From NCBI GenBank assembly GCA_949743955.1, contig CATJVQ010000023.1, positions 1-64,000 on the forward strand: a stretch of DNA of 64,000 nucleotides. Reading direction: 5' to 3'. Positions 26,369 through 35,732 of this stretch are shown piece by piece. The position numbers and the translations under genes are program-made. The DNA comes from an uncultured Oscillospiraceae bacterium. GTDB lineage: Bacteria > Bacillota > Clostridia > Oscillospirales > Ruminococcaceae. The notes beneath the pieces were generated by a model, which saw only the letters and a program-made list of their open reading frames with translations, ran no database searches and was not told the origin of the DNA. Numbering within the stretch: the first letter of the stretch is position 1; each line of letters starts with the position of its first letter.

Positions 26369-28357
26369 ATGGACAAAAAAACATTCTACATCACAACGCC
26401 GATCTATTATCCGTCGGGTCAGCCGCATATCGGCCACGGCTACTGCACGGTGGCCGCCGACACGATGGCGCGGTATAAGCGAATGCAGGGTTTTGATGTG
26501 ATGTTCCTCACCGGTACCGACGAGCACGGCCAGAAAATAGAGACAAAGGCGAAGGAGGCCGGTGTTACACCCAAGGAATATGTTGACGGTATCGTCGCCA
26601 ATTTCCAGAAGCTGTGGGAGCTGCTGGAGATCTCCAATGACCGTTTCATCCGCACGACAGACGATTACCACGTTGAAGCGGTACAGAAAATCTTTAAGCA
26701 GCTCTACGATCAGGGCGACATCTATAAGGGAGAATATGTCGGCAAATACTGCACGCCGTGCGAGGCGTTCTGGACGGAGAGCCAGCTTAAGGACGGCAAA
26801 TGCCCCGACTGCGGGCGCGAAGTGACCGAGGCGCACGAGGAGGCGTATTTTTTCCGCCTTTCCGCCTACGCCGATCGCCTGGTAAAATATTATGAGGAGC
26901 ACCCCGACTTCATGGAGCCGCAGGCGCGCTTCAACGAGATGGTCAACAATTTTATCCGCCCGGGGCTTGAAGATCTGTGCGTCTCGCGCACGTCGTTCAC
27001 CTGGGGTGTCCCGGTCACATTTGATACGCGCCATGTCGTGTATGTCTGGGTGGACGCGCTCTCCAACTACATCACGGCTCTCGGCTACGGGAATAATCGG
27101 TATCACGACTACGATAAATACTGGCCCGCCGACATCCATCTGGTGGGGAAGGAGATCATGCGCTTCCACGCGATCATCTGGCCGGCGATTCTCATGGCGC
27201 TGGATCTCCCACTGCCGAAGAAGGTCTACGGCCACGGCTGGCTTCTGTTCGGCGGGGGGAAAATGAGCAAATCTAAAGGGAACGTGGTGGATCCGGTGGT
27301 GCTCTGCCAGCGCTATTCGGTGGATGCTATCCGCTATTTCCTGCTGCGGGAGATCCCCTTCGGGTCGGACGGGAACTTCAGCAACGAGGCGCTGATCGGG
27401 CGCATCAATTCGGATTTGGCCAACGATCTCGGGAACTTGGTTTCGCGCACGGTGAGCATGGCGGAGAAGTACTTCGGCGGCACGCTGCCCCCCGAGCGGG
27501 AAGCGGCGGATCCGGACGGGGAGCTCTGTGCGATGGCGTCGTCGCTGGGAGAAGCGGTGGAGCGCGCGCTTGACGGGATGCAGTTCCCGCAGGCGCTGAC
27601 AGAAATTTTCCGCCTCATCAGCCGGTGCAACAAGTATATTGACGAGACCACCCCCTGGACACTGGGGAAGGATCCGGCGAAGCGCGCGCGGCTGGCGAGT
27701 GTGCTGTATAACCTGCTTGAGTGTGTGCGCATCGCGGCGGTGTATCTGACACCGTTCATGCCCGCGACCAGCCCGCGTATTTTCGATCAGATAGGCGCGG
27801 GGGAGGAATTGCGGACATGGGAGAGCGCGTCCCGCTTCGGCAGCCTGCCGGCGGACGTGACTGTCCATAAGGGGGAGACGCTGTTTCCGCGCATCGACGA
27901 GGCGAAGGAGCTGGCCGAATTGGAGGCGATGCTTTCCGATCCGGAGAAAGTATCCGGAAAGGCGGAGGAGAAAGCGCCGGAAAAGGCTATGGAGAAAAAA
28001 GAGGAGAAGCCTGCGGGCGTAGCGGCCTTTTCCGAGATTGTGATTGACGATTTCGCCAAAGTGGAGCTGCGCGTGGCACAGGTAAAGGCGTGCGAGCCGG
28101 TGCCGAAGTCCGATAAGCTCCTGCGTCTGGAGCTGGACGACGGCGTGTCCGGGCGGCAGGTAGTTTCGGGTATCGCGCCGTGGTATAAGCCGGAGGAGCT
28201 GGTCGGCCGGAAGCTGGTCGTGGTCGCCAACCTCAAGGCGGCGAAGCTGAGGGGAGTGCTGAGCCAGGGCATGATCCTCGCCGCGGACGCGGGCGAAAAC
28301 GATGTCAAGGTCCTCTTTGTGGATGAGAGCGTCCCCAACGGGTCGCGGGTTCGCTGA
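26369..28357 (+). CDS. metG: Methionyl-tRNA synthetase
   Basis: 662-aa class I synthetase. HIGH motif in QPHIGHGYCTVAAD; zinc knuckle CTPCEAFW...CPDCG; KMSKS in GGKMSKSKGNVVDP. The C-terminal 110 residues after a KE-rich linker form a tRNA-binding (Trbp111-like) domain (IDDFAKVELRVAQVKACEPV... VVVANLKAAKLRGVLSQGM). Start ATG with AGGAGG upstream; the ATG 36 nt earlier is out of place. A strong terminator separates it from the convergent sigG. Confidence 0.97.
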   Translation: MDKKTFYITTPIYYPSGQPHIGHGYCTVAADTMARYKRMQGFDVMFLTGTDEHGQKIETKAKEAGVTPKEYVDGIVANFQKLWELLEISNDRFIRTTDDYHVEAVQKIFKQLYDQGDIYKGEYVGKYCTPCEAFWTESQLKDGKCPDCGREVTEAHEEAYFFRLSAYADRLVKYYEEHPDFMEPQARFNEMVNNFIRPGLEDLCVSRTSFTWGVPVTFDTRHVVYVWVDALSNYITALGYGNNRYHDYDKYWPADIHLVGKEIMRFHAIIWPAILMALDLPLPKKVYGHGWLLFGGGKMSKSKGNVVDPVVLCQRYSVDAIRYFLLREIPFGSDGNFSNEALIGRINSDLANDLGNLVSRTVSMAEKYFGGTLPPEREAADPDGELCAMASSLGEAVERALDGMQFPQALTEIFRLISRCNKYIDETTPWTLGKDPAKRARLASVLYNLLECVRIAAVYLTPFMPATSPRIFDQIGAGEELRTWESASRFGSLPADVTVHKGETLFPRIDEAKELAELEAMLSDPEKVSGKAEEKAPEKAMEKKEEKPAGVAAFSEIVIDDFAKVELRVAQVKACEPVPKSDKLLRLELDDGVSGRQVVSGIAPWYKPEELVGRKLVVVANLKAAKLRGVLSQGMILAADAGENDVKVLFVDESVPNGSRVR

Positions 28358-28370
28358 GATGCTGATACAG

Positions 28371-28404
28371 AAGGCGGAAGGAGTTTTACTCCTTCCGCCT
28401 TTTT
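28371..28404. terminator. Bidirectional terminator between metG and sigG
   Basis: Perfect 14-bp stem (28371-28384 with 28388-28401), 3-nt loop, followed by a T tract on the plus strand. Confidence 0.85.
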
Positions 28405-29174
28405 CAAATCTGCTTTTTAATCCTCTCGAGCGCGCCCTTCTCCAAGCGCGATACCTGTGCCTGCGAGATGCCGATCTCCTGCGCGACGTCCATCTGTGTT
28501 TTGCCCTGAAAGAAGCGGGAGTAGAGGATCCGCTTTTCCCGCTCCCCCAGCCGGGAGATGGCCTCCTTGAGGGAGATTTCGTCGAGCCAGTCGGACTGGC
28601 CGTCCTGATCGCCGAGCTGATCCATAACATAGATGGTGTCGCCGCCGTCGGAGAAGACGGGTTCGTAGAGCGAGACGGGGTCGACTATCGACTCGAGCGC
28701 CAGCACGACGTCGCTCTTCTTGCAGTCCATGGCCTTCGCAAGCTCCTCCATGGTGGGCTCACGCGAGTGCTCCGCGAGAAACTGCTCCTTGATGAGCATC
28801 GCGCGGTATGCGGTGTCCCGCATCGACCGGCTGACGCGAATGGGGTTGTTGTCCCGCAGATACCGCCGGATCTCGCCTAGGATCATCGGCACGCCGTAGG
28901 TGGAGAATTTGACCATCTGATTGGGGTCAAAATTGTCGATGGCCTTAATCAGCCCGACACAGCCGACCTGGAACAGATCGTCGAGGTTTTCTCCGCGGCT
29001 GGTGAACTTCTGCACTACGCTTAAGACCAGCCGCAGATTGCCGCTGATAAGCTTCTCACGCGCGGATTTATCGCCCTGGCGCGCGCGCTTGAGCAGTTCC
29101 AGCTTTTCCTTCTCCCCCAGTACTGTCAGCTTAGCGGTGTTGACTCCACAGATTTCAACCTTGTTTGAATACAT
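28404..29174 (-). CDS. sigG: Sporulation sigma factor G
   Basis: Late forespore-specific sigma factor, 256 aa. It matches SigG throughout: start MYSNKVEICGVNTAKL, region 2 (SGNLRLVLSVVQKF, DLFQVGCVGLIKAIDNFD, KFSTYGVPMILGEIRRYLRDNNPIRVSRS), region 3, and region 4 (RFFQGKTQMDVAQEIGISQAQVSRLEKGA). ATG with AAGGGG 8 nt upstream. A sigma-F/G-type promoter lies directly upstream. Unlike in Bacillus, spoIIG/sigE are not adjacent. Confidence 0.95.
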   Translation of the reverse strand: MYSNKVEICGVNTAKLTVLGEKEKLELLKRARQGDKSAREKLISGNLRLVLSVVQKFTSRGENLDDLFQVGCVGLIKAIDNFDPNQMVKFSTYGVPMILGEIRRYLRDNNPIRVSRSMRDTAYRAMLIKEQFLAEHSREPTMEELAKAMDCKKSDVVLALESIVDPVSLYEPVFSDGGDTIYVMDQLGDQDGQSDWLDEISLKEAISRLGEREKRILYSRFFQGKTQMDVAQEIGISQAQVSRLEKGALERIKKQI

Positions 29175-29203
29175 CCGTGCATCCCCTTCCTTGCTCACTC
29201 TTT

Positions 29204-29233
29204 CAGTATGGGCGGCACTCGGAAGAGGCATGC
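29204..29233 (-). promoter_or_regulatory. Sigma-G/F-type promoter of sigG
   Basis: Minus-strand GCATG (29233-29229), 18 bp spacer, CATACTG (29210-29204), against the sigma-G consensus GHATR-N18-CATnHTA. Only the last -10 base differs. Start point would be about 25 nt before the ATG. Confidence 0.65.
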
Positions 29234-29373
29234 ACTCTTTGCCCTTTGGCAATAGTTGCTATCCTTCCGGAAGGGAATTAGAAAATTACCCGAAAAAAAC
29301 CGATCGCTGGATGCAGTAAACCGGGCCGGATTTGACACTTAATCCATAGAAGAATCCGGGGGAGGTCATGAAA

Positions 29374-32300
29374 ATGGAGAAACGCGGAAAGCGAATTTTA
29401 CTCGGAGTGGCCGCGGCAGCCGCAGCCGTGGCGGCTGTGGCAGGCATCTGGACATATAACAGCTGGAAAACAGGAAAAGATCCGGATATCATTGGGGCGG
29501 CGCTGAACATTACACCACAGAAGGAAGGGGAGTGGGGTGTGGAAGCGGACAGCACATTTCTGATCACGGGAGAAAAGCTCACCGAGGAAGCTCTTCGGGA
29601 GAGACTTTCGTTCGATCCGCCGCTTGAGTATTCGCTCGAGCAGGATGAGGATGGGTGGATCCTGACACCGAACGAGCCGTTGCCTCCAAACCGGATTTAC
29701 GCGGCGCAGCTTCTCTCCCCGGAGGGGGAGGCGGTGCGCTCCTTCGCGTTCCAGACACGGACGGATTTGGCGGTCAGCAGCGTTTATCCGGAGAATGGAT
29801 CGAACTATGTTGAAACGGCGACAGGGATAGAGGTCGCGTTTAACGCGACCGGTGTCCGGCTCTCGGAGGGGTTCTCCATTGAGCCCGCCGTGAAGGGGCG
29901 CTTTGAGGAAGGGATCTACTCGTCTGTATTTATCCCGGAAGAGCCGCTGGAGGGGAACTGCACCTATCGTGTCACGCTCTCGGGCGATTTACGTGCGGAG
30001 GACGGGCGCACGCTTGGGGAGGACTATGTCTTCTCGTTCACCACAGCGAACGATTCCGGCCGCGACAGCTACGAGGATTTGAGCCTGCGGAACGGATTTG
30101 TCTCCTTCTTCCAGCCCACGGATCCGTTCACGATGCAGCTTTCCTCTGGGGAGGATATGCGAGGCGCATCGTTCCGGCTCGAGGTGTACCGTTATCCGGA
30201 CTGTGCGGCCTATGCCGCGGCCATCCGCGATCACGACCGGTTCGAGGAGGAGCGGGTCGGTCCCGTCGTTCCGTGGCAGGCCGATACCGCGCCGCTGACA
30301 CTGGCGGCGTCGGCCGAGGGGGAGCTGGATATCGACGACGGCTTCGGCTACCGGAGCAGTGTCACGCTGCCGGATCCGCTGCCGGAGGGGTATTACATCG
30401 CCGTCCTCACCGGGAAGAGTCCGAGCGGATATGATCAGCTCGTCCAGATGCTGTTCCAGGTGTCGAACCTGTCGATCTACACCCAGTCCTCAGACGGGGA
30501 GACGCTGGTGTGGCTCAACGATCCGGCCGCGGGTACGCCGCTAAAGGGGATGGAGTGTGCCGTCGAGGGGCCGGACGGTACCGTCTACGCGGCGCGTACA
30601 GCCACGGGGGAGGACGGTATCGCGTTCCTCACCATCAAAGATGCCGAGATGGCGGAGCAGGATCAAATCTATTTAAGCAGGAATCCCGGCTGGATGCAGG
30701 ATAACCTGTACCTGAGCCTTTTTAACGGGGAAGAGTGCGTCTATTTTGCCCCAGTGCAGACAACGAAAAAGACCTCGCCGCTCCTGGCTGATCAGTACGG
30801 CGCGGCCCTGTATATGGATCGGGAAATCTACCACGCCCAGGACACGATCCGTTTCTGGGGCGTCCTTCGCTCACTGCATGGCGCGGCGCTGCCGGAAAAG
30901 GTGAGTGCAGTGCTGGAGACGCCGTGGCCGCGCGCGGAGGTATCGAGCGTGGAGCTGGCCGTGGGGGCGGACGGGACATTTTCCGGCGAGATGCCGGTGG
31001 AGTCGCTCGTCATGGGCTGGTATGGCCTCTCCATCACCGACGGTTCCCCTCTCACAGACGATGACGGCGGCTGGCATTCGAATGCGTATGCCTCCCATTC
31101 CGTGCAGGTGGAGGAGTTCACGAAGCCTCCGTTTGTCATCACGCTCACGCACAGCAAGTCGTGGTATTATGCGAATGAACCGATCGACGTGGAGATCCGC
31201 GCGGCCTATTACGACGGCACGCCTGTCGCGGGCGGGCGGCTGCGCCTCACGGGGGATGGCATCGCCGAGCTTCAGGGCGGTAATACGGTGATTACCCTCG
31301 ATGAATCCGGCCGAGCGAGCTTCAGCGGCACATGGACCCCGGGCGGGGAATCCGAGGTGAGCACATGGCCGGCAAGCTGCTGGTTCTCGGCTGTCTCTGC
31401 GGACGCGGAGAACGTCTATATCAGCGGGAACAGCTCCGTGCAGATTGTGGCGTCGCGTTACATTGCGGAGCTTGAGACCAGCGCGCCGGGAGTGGTGGAC
31501 ATCCGCGCCGCGCTGCTGGACACCTCCCGCATGGAATCGGATTGGCGCGGCAGTTCGTATGATCACTACGCCGGCGCGCCGGCCGATGTGCCGATGGAGG
31601 TGGAAATTACTCGCCGGCGCCGGGAGCGCATTGAGGATGGATCGTACTACGACAGTGTGACCAAGCAGACAGTGACGAACTACCGTTACGAGTGGCGCGA
31701 GGAGAAGGTGGGGACCTATCCGGTGCAGGTGAGCGGCGGGAAAGCGCAGCTCACGGATCTGCCCTTCGCCCTGCCGGAGGATGATGCGTCCACCAATTAT
31801 GAGATCAGAGCCTATTTTGACGGAGGCTTCGGCTACCGCGTGCAGGCGTACTGCTTCTGGAGGAATCAGAAGAGTGAGGAGCCGGAATATGCCTTCTTCC
31901 CGGGCGGGGATGTGGATGAAGAAAACGATCCGCGCCGGGTGAAGCCGGACGGAGATATCGTCCTGCGGCTCTATGACGGGGAGCAGGCGGCGTCCAACGC
32001 GGGGCGTGTGCTCTATACGGCCTATCAGCGCGGACTGCTTTCACACGGTGTCTTTACCGGCGCGGAGGAGCGCCTGCCCTTTACCGGGGAGCTTCAGCCG
32101 GGCGTCCGGATGGCGGGAGCTTACTTCGACGGGAAAAACGTCTTCGCCGTCGGGCAGGACACTGTACGGGTAGATTATACCGAAAAGACACTTTCCGTCA
32201 GCGTAAAGGCGGGGAAGGAGAGCTACCGTCCGGGCGAGACAGCAGAGCTTCGCGTCAGCCTGCGCGACACCGGGGGGAATCCTGTCGCCGGAAAGGCGGC

Positions 32301-34479
32301 CGTGGGCGTGGTGGACGAATCCGTCTTCGCTCTCGCGGCGCAGGAGCTGGATCTGGCCGCCGAGCTTTACGCCCTGCCCGATTTGGCCTATGTCATCCAG
32401 AGCACCCGCGGCGGGGCGAACGATCTCCGCAAGGAGGCCAGCAGCATGGATGCCGCAGCTGCCGGGGATGACGGCAATCCCTATACGGGCGGCATGGGTA
32501 CAGGCGGCGAAAAGGGCGGAGTGCAGCTGCGTGCCGACTTTAAGGACACGGCCCTTTTTGAGACGGTGGATATCGGTCCGGAGGGGGAAGCTGTTGTAGA
32601 ACTGACTCTGCCGGACAACGTCACCGAGTGGCGCCTGACGGCGGCGGCTGTGACAGCGGACTATCAGGCGGGCAATGGCCGGGGCGCGGCAGTGTCCATA
32701 TTGCCGTTCACGGTGCGCCCGATCGTCAGCGATAGCTATCTGGAAGGGGACGATATCTGGATTTCCCTGCTCGGCACGGGGACACAGCTCGGGAGCGAAG
32801 CCGCCTACACGGTGGAGCTTTCCGGCGGCGAGACCCAGCAGGCGCAGGGGAAGGTCGGCGAGCGGACGGCTGTCCATCTCGGGCGCCTGCCCGCCGGGGA
32901 ATACACGCTTACCCTCACCGGAAAGAGCGGGGAGTATGCCGATGCGGTGGAGGAGACCTTCTCCGTCGCTGAAAAGGGGCTCATCCGGCGCACAGCGCAG
33001 GATCTGGCGCTGGAGGAGTTGGCGCAGATCAACGCGGTGCGGTACCCGGTAACTGTCACGCTGTATGACGAGAGCATGGCGGCGTATATGAAGGGGCTCG
33101 AGGTCCTCAGCGGCATGGACAGCGAGCGGACGGAGATCTTTGCCGCGGCGTACGGCGCGCGCCTGCTTTCGAGTGAGCACTTCGGCGGGGATATGCCGCA
33201 GGAAAAGCGGATCCGGAACATCCAGGAGGGGCAGGGAGTCAGCATCCTGCCCGCCTCCGGGCCGGACGCCGGTGTGACGGCGAAGCTGCTCGCCGCCGCT
33301 CCGAACCTTATCCATACAGGGCAGGCGAAGGAATACCTGCGCGGTGTCCTGCGCGACGCGGCGTGCACGCCGGACGACCGCATCATGGCGTGCATGGGTC
33401 TGGCGGCTCTCCGGGAACCGGTTCTCCTCGACGTGCGCCGCATGGCGGAGGATTTGTCCCTCACCAGGAAGCAGAAGCTGTATCTGGGCAGTGCGCTGGC
33501 GCTGCTGGGGGATATGGAGAACGCGTCGGTGATTTACGCGGCGAACGCGCCCGGCACGGACGCGCCGGAGGATGAAGAGGGCGCGGCACTGTTGCTGGCG
33601 GCGCTGTGCGGGCATCCGGACACGGAAAACCTGATGCTGTCCCTATGTGACAAAGTGGCGAAGAAGGATGAAGCCCGCAAGGAACCGGTGACGCTGGAGA
33701 TGCTCGCGTATCTGAACCGCTTTGAGGTGCCGAAAGGGACAGTACGTGTCACCTACCAGAGAGATGGCGAGAAGGTGACGGAGGATATCGAAGGCTTTAA
33801 GACGCTTTCCTTCGGCCGCACGGCGCTGGAGGAGGCCGGGATGACAGCCGAAGGCGGCAGCGTCCGCGCGCTCGTGCACTACGACGGAATCCTTCCGGAA
33901 GAGGCGGGGAATACGGACGCTGTTATCACCAAAACGGTGGAGCCGGTCACGGGGGAGATGAGCATGTCCGCGCTCGCGAAGGTGACGCTGGACGTGACGC
34001 TCCCCGAGGATGCGCCGGCGGGGGCCTATGTGCTCACAGATCGGATCCCGGCAGGCATGCGGTATCTGGAGATGAATGAGAACCGCTGGCAGGCTGTTAC
34101 AGACGGTCTCTGGGGTTTGACCGAGGTGGAAGGGCAAACCCTACGGCAGTATCTGTATGTGACAGACGAATCAGGCGTACAGCCCCGGGATGGGAATATG
34201 CCGGAGATGAATGTAGCCGCGGAGGATGAGGAAGCGGCCGTTCCGGCGGAGACTATGGAAGAACCTGTCGCGAAGGATTCCAGCTGGACGGATAAGATCA
34301 ATCCGGGCACGGACGAACCGATGGAACCGGGCGCAGAAGAGAGCGGGCGCCATTTCAGCCTGGTTTATTATGTAAACTGCGTCCTGCCGGGCGAGTATGT
34401 ATCCCTGCCAGTGACGGTGGAACACACGGACGGCGGCTTCTATGCGAAGGGAGAGGAATTTACCATAACGGTTCGATGA
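29374..34479 (+). CDS. Large alpha-2-macroglobulin-family surface protein without a thioester site
   Basis: 1701 aa. N-terminal membrane anchor (about residues 6-26, Ala/Val-rich) then an extracellular chain: Ig-like domains to about residue 230, MG-like domains including ADQYGAALYMDREIYHAQDTIRFWG (about 470) and the A2M core FKDTALFETVDIG...VELTLPDNVTEWRLTAAAV (about 1050-1095), then a helical region. Typical bacterial A2Ms carry GCxEQ in the helical domain; here that stretch reads MKGLEVLSGMDSERTEIFAAA and no CxEQ occurs. An ATG 6 nt earlier is too close to GGGGGAGG; 29374 gives 8-nt spacing. It probably acts as a protease trap or envelope guard; unlike usual, no pbpC gene is adjacent. Confidence 0.85.
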   Translation: MEKRGKRILLGVAAAAAAVAAVAGIWTYNSWKTGKDPDIIGAALNITPQKEGEWGVEADSTFLITGEKLTEEALRERLSFDPPLEYSLEQDEDGWILTPNEPLPPNRIYAAQLLSPEGEAVRSFAFQTRTDLAVSSVYPENGSNYVETATGIEVAFNATGVRLSEGFSIEPAVKGRFEEGIYSSVFIPEEPLEGNCTYRVTLSGDLRAEDGRTLGEDYVFSFTTANDSGRDSYEDLSLRNGFVSFFQPTDPFTMQLSSGEDMRGASFRLEVYRYPDCAAYAAAIRDHDRFEEERVGPVVPWQADTAPLTLAASAEGELDIDDGFGYRSSVTLPDPLPEGYYIAVLTGKSPSGYDQLVQMLFQVSNLSIYTQSSDGETLVWLNDPAAGTPLKGMECAVEGPDGTVYAARTATGEDGIAFLTIKDAEMAEQDQIYLSRNPGWMQDNLYLSLFNGEECVYFAPVQTTKKTSPLLADQYGAALYMDREIYHAQDTIRFWGVLRSLHGAALPEKVSAVLETPWPRAEVSSVELAVGADGTFSGEMPVESLVMGWYGLSITDGSPLTDDDGGWHSNAYASHSVQVEEFTKPPFVITLTHSKSWYYANEPIDVEIRAAYYDGTPVAGGRLRLTGDGIAELQGGNTVITLDESGRASFSGTWTPGGESEVSTWPASCWFSAVSADAENVYISGNSSVQIVASRYIAELETSAPGVVDIRAALLDTSRMESDWRGSSYDHYAGAPADVPMEVEITRRRRERIEDGSYYDSVTKQTVTNYRYEWREEKVGTYPVQVSGGKAQLTDLPFALPEDDASTNYEIRAYFDGGFGYRVQAYCFWRNQKSEEPEYAFFPGGDVDEENDPRRVKPDGDIVLRLYDGEQAASNAGRVLYTAYQRGLLSHGVFTGAEERLPFTGELQPGVRMAGAYFDGKNVFAVGQDTVRVDYTEKTLSVSVKAGKESYRPGETAELRVSLRDTGGNPVAGKAAVGVVDESVFALAAQELDLAAELYALPDLAYVIQSTRGGANDLRKEASSMDAAAAGDDGNPYTGGMGTGGEKGGVQLRADFKDTALFETVDIGPEGEAVVELTLPDNVTEWRLTAAAVTADYQAGNGRGAAVSILPFTVRPIVSDSYLEGDDIWISLLGTGTQLGSEAAYTVELSGGETQQAQGKVGERTAVHLGRLPAGEYTLTLTGKSGEYADAVEETFSVAEKGLIRRTAQDLALEELAQINAVRYPVTVTLYDESMAAYMKGLEVLSGMDSERTEIFAAAYGARLLSSEHFGGDMPQEKRIRNIQEGQGVSILPASGPDAGVTAKLLAAAPNLIHTGQAKEYLRGVLRDAACTPDDRIMACMGLAALREPVLLDVRRMAEDLSLTRKQKLYLGSALALLGDMENASVIYAANAPGTDAPEDEEGAALLLAALCGHPDTENLMLSLCDKVAKKDEARKEPVTLEMLAYLNRFEVPKGTVRVTYQRDGEKVTEDIEGFKTLSFGRTALEEAGMTAEGGSVRALVHYDGILPEEAGNTDAVITKTVEPVTGEMSMSALAKVTLDVTLPEDAPAGAYVLTDRIPAGMRYLEMNENRWQAVTDGLWGLTEVEGQTLRQYLYVTDESGVQPRDGNMPEMNVAAEDEEAAVPAETMEEPVAKDSSWTDKINPGTDEPMEPGAEESGRHFSLVYYVNCVLPGEYVSLPVTVEHTDGGFYAKGEEFTITVR

Positions 34480-34542
34480 ACCGTTGGGTTCGATGAACTG
34501 TTGAGATTCTTTGAATTGTTGTGATTTCCTGAATGAATCTAT
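34467..34542 (+). repeat. Degenerate 17-18 bp tandem repeats and hairpin at the A2M stop codon
   Basis: AACGGTTC-GAT-GAACCGTT (34467-34485) is a perfect 8-bp hairpin that contains the stop TGA (34477-34479). Then units beginning TTCGATGAAC (34472), TTCGATGAAC (34489), TTCTTTGAAT (34507) and TTTCCTGAAT (34525) repeat with decay. Confidence 0.5.
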
Positions 34543-34570
34543 GGACATTTTCCCCTTTTCAGAGTACAAT
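34542..34570 (+). promoter_or_regulatory. Promoter of the zinc dehydrogenase gene
   Basis: TGGACA (34542-34547), 17 bp spacer, TACAAT (34565-34570). Confidence 0.55.
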
Positions 34571-34611
34571 GAAAACAATGACAGACTGCATGAAGTGAAA
34601 GGGGATAAAAA

Positions 34612-35640
34612 ATGAAAAGCGCAGTATTTTACGGCAGGCACGATCTGCGGATAGAGGAGTCGAAGAAACCGGAGATTCGATCCAATGAGGTTCTGATTAA
34701 GGTCATGGCATGCGGTGTCTGCGGCACGGATGTGCATATCTTTGAAGGGGATAAGGGGGCAGCTGAGGTGACGCCGCCCACCATCCTTGGGCATGAGTTC
34801 GCGGGCGTGGTTGAAGAAGTGGGCGCAGAAGTAAGCGGTGTAGCGGTGGGCGATCGTGTATGCGTCGACCCGAACGACATGTGCGGCAAGTGCGATTACT
34901 GCCGCGGCGGCATCGGCCATTTCTGCGAGCATATGATCGGCATCGGCACTACGATTAACGGTGGCTTCGCCCAGTACTGCGCTGTCAACTATAAGCAGGT
35001 GTACCATCTGGCGGACACCACATCCTTTGATGAGGGCGCGATGACCGAGCCTGTCGCATGCAGCCTGCACGGCATCGACATGAGTGAAATCACGCCCGGC
35101 AGCGTGGTCGCCGTCATCGGCGGTGGCATGATAGGGCAGCTGATGATCCAGCTTTCCCGTCTGGCAGGCGCGCACAAGATAGCGCTGCTCGAGCCCGTCG
35201 CCGTCAAGCGCGAGATGGGGCTGAAGCTCGGCGCGGACTGCGCGGTCGATCCGCTGCATGAAGATGTTTCCGCGTTCTTTAAGGCGAACGGCATCGGGCG
35301 GATCAACACCGTTATCGAGTGTGCCGGATTGCCGTCCACGGTGGCGCAGGCCGTCCAGATTGCGGGGAAGAAGTCCGTCGTTATGATGTTCGGCCTCACC
35401 AAGCCCGATGACGAGGTCGCCATCAAACCGTTTGAGATCTTCCAGAAGGAGGTCGTGCTCAAGGCGTCGTTCATTAACCCGTATACGCAGCAGCGGGCGC
35501 TCGATCTCATCAATTCCCGCCGCCTTGACGTTGCCTCCATGGTCGCGGAATGTGCGCCTTTGAGCGCTCTGCCCGACATCCTCTCGAAGCCGGAGCTCCG
35601 CGCAAAGGGGAAGTACATCATCCATCCGTGGGAGGACTGA
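34612..35640 (+). CDS. Zinc-dependent medium-chain dehydrogenase (sorbitol/threonine dehydrogenase-like)
   Basis: 342-aa MDR-superfamily NAD(P)-dependent alcohol dehydrogenase. Catalytic zinc residues in CGVCGTDVHIFEGD and LGHEFAGVVEEVG; structural-zinc cysteines in MCGKCDYCRGGIGHFC; Rossmann motif AVIGGGMIGQLMIQL. The best matches in feel are sorbitol, butanediol or threonine dehydrogenases; the substrate cannot be fixed from sequence. RBS AAAGGGG precedes the ATG. It is monocistronic, between its own promoter and a terminator. Confidence 0.85.
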   Translation: MKSAVFYGRHDLRIEESKKPEIRSNEVLIKVMACGVCGTDVHIFEGDKGAAEVTPPTILGHEFAGVVEEVGAEVSGVAVGDRVCVDPNDMCGKCDYCRGGIGHFCEHMIGIGTTINGGFAQYCAVNYKQVYHLADTTSFDEGAMTEPVACSLHGIDMSEITPGSVVAVIGGGMIGQLMIQLSRLAGAHKIALLEPVAVKREMGLKLGADCAVDPLHEDVSAFFKANGIGRINTVIECAGLPSTVAQAVQIAGKKSVVMMFGLTKPDDEVAIKPFEIFQKEVVLKASFINPYTQQRALDLINSRRLDVASMVAECAPLSALPDILSKPELRAKGKYIIHPWED

Positions 35641-35657
35641 CAAATCTCACACAGCAG

Positions 35658-35701
35658 AAAAAACGCACCCCTGGCTTTTATGCGCTGGGGGCGCGTTTTT
35701 T
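35658..35701. terminator. Bidirectional terminator
   Basis: AAAAAACGCaCCCC...GGGGgCGCGTTTTTT hairpin with A and T tracts on both sides, so it serves the dehydrogenase gene and the convergent DUF3795 gene. Confidence 0.8.
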
Positions 35702-35732
35702 ATAAGGGTTTCTGAAAATATCATATGTCATT

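Noticed and set aside
29332..29337. TTGACA as the -35 of the A2M promoter
   Set aside because: No -10-like hexamer occurs 15-19 bp downstream.
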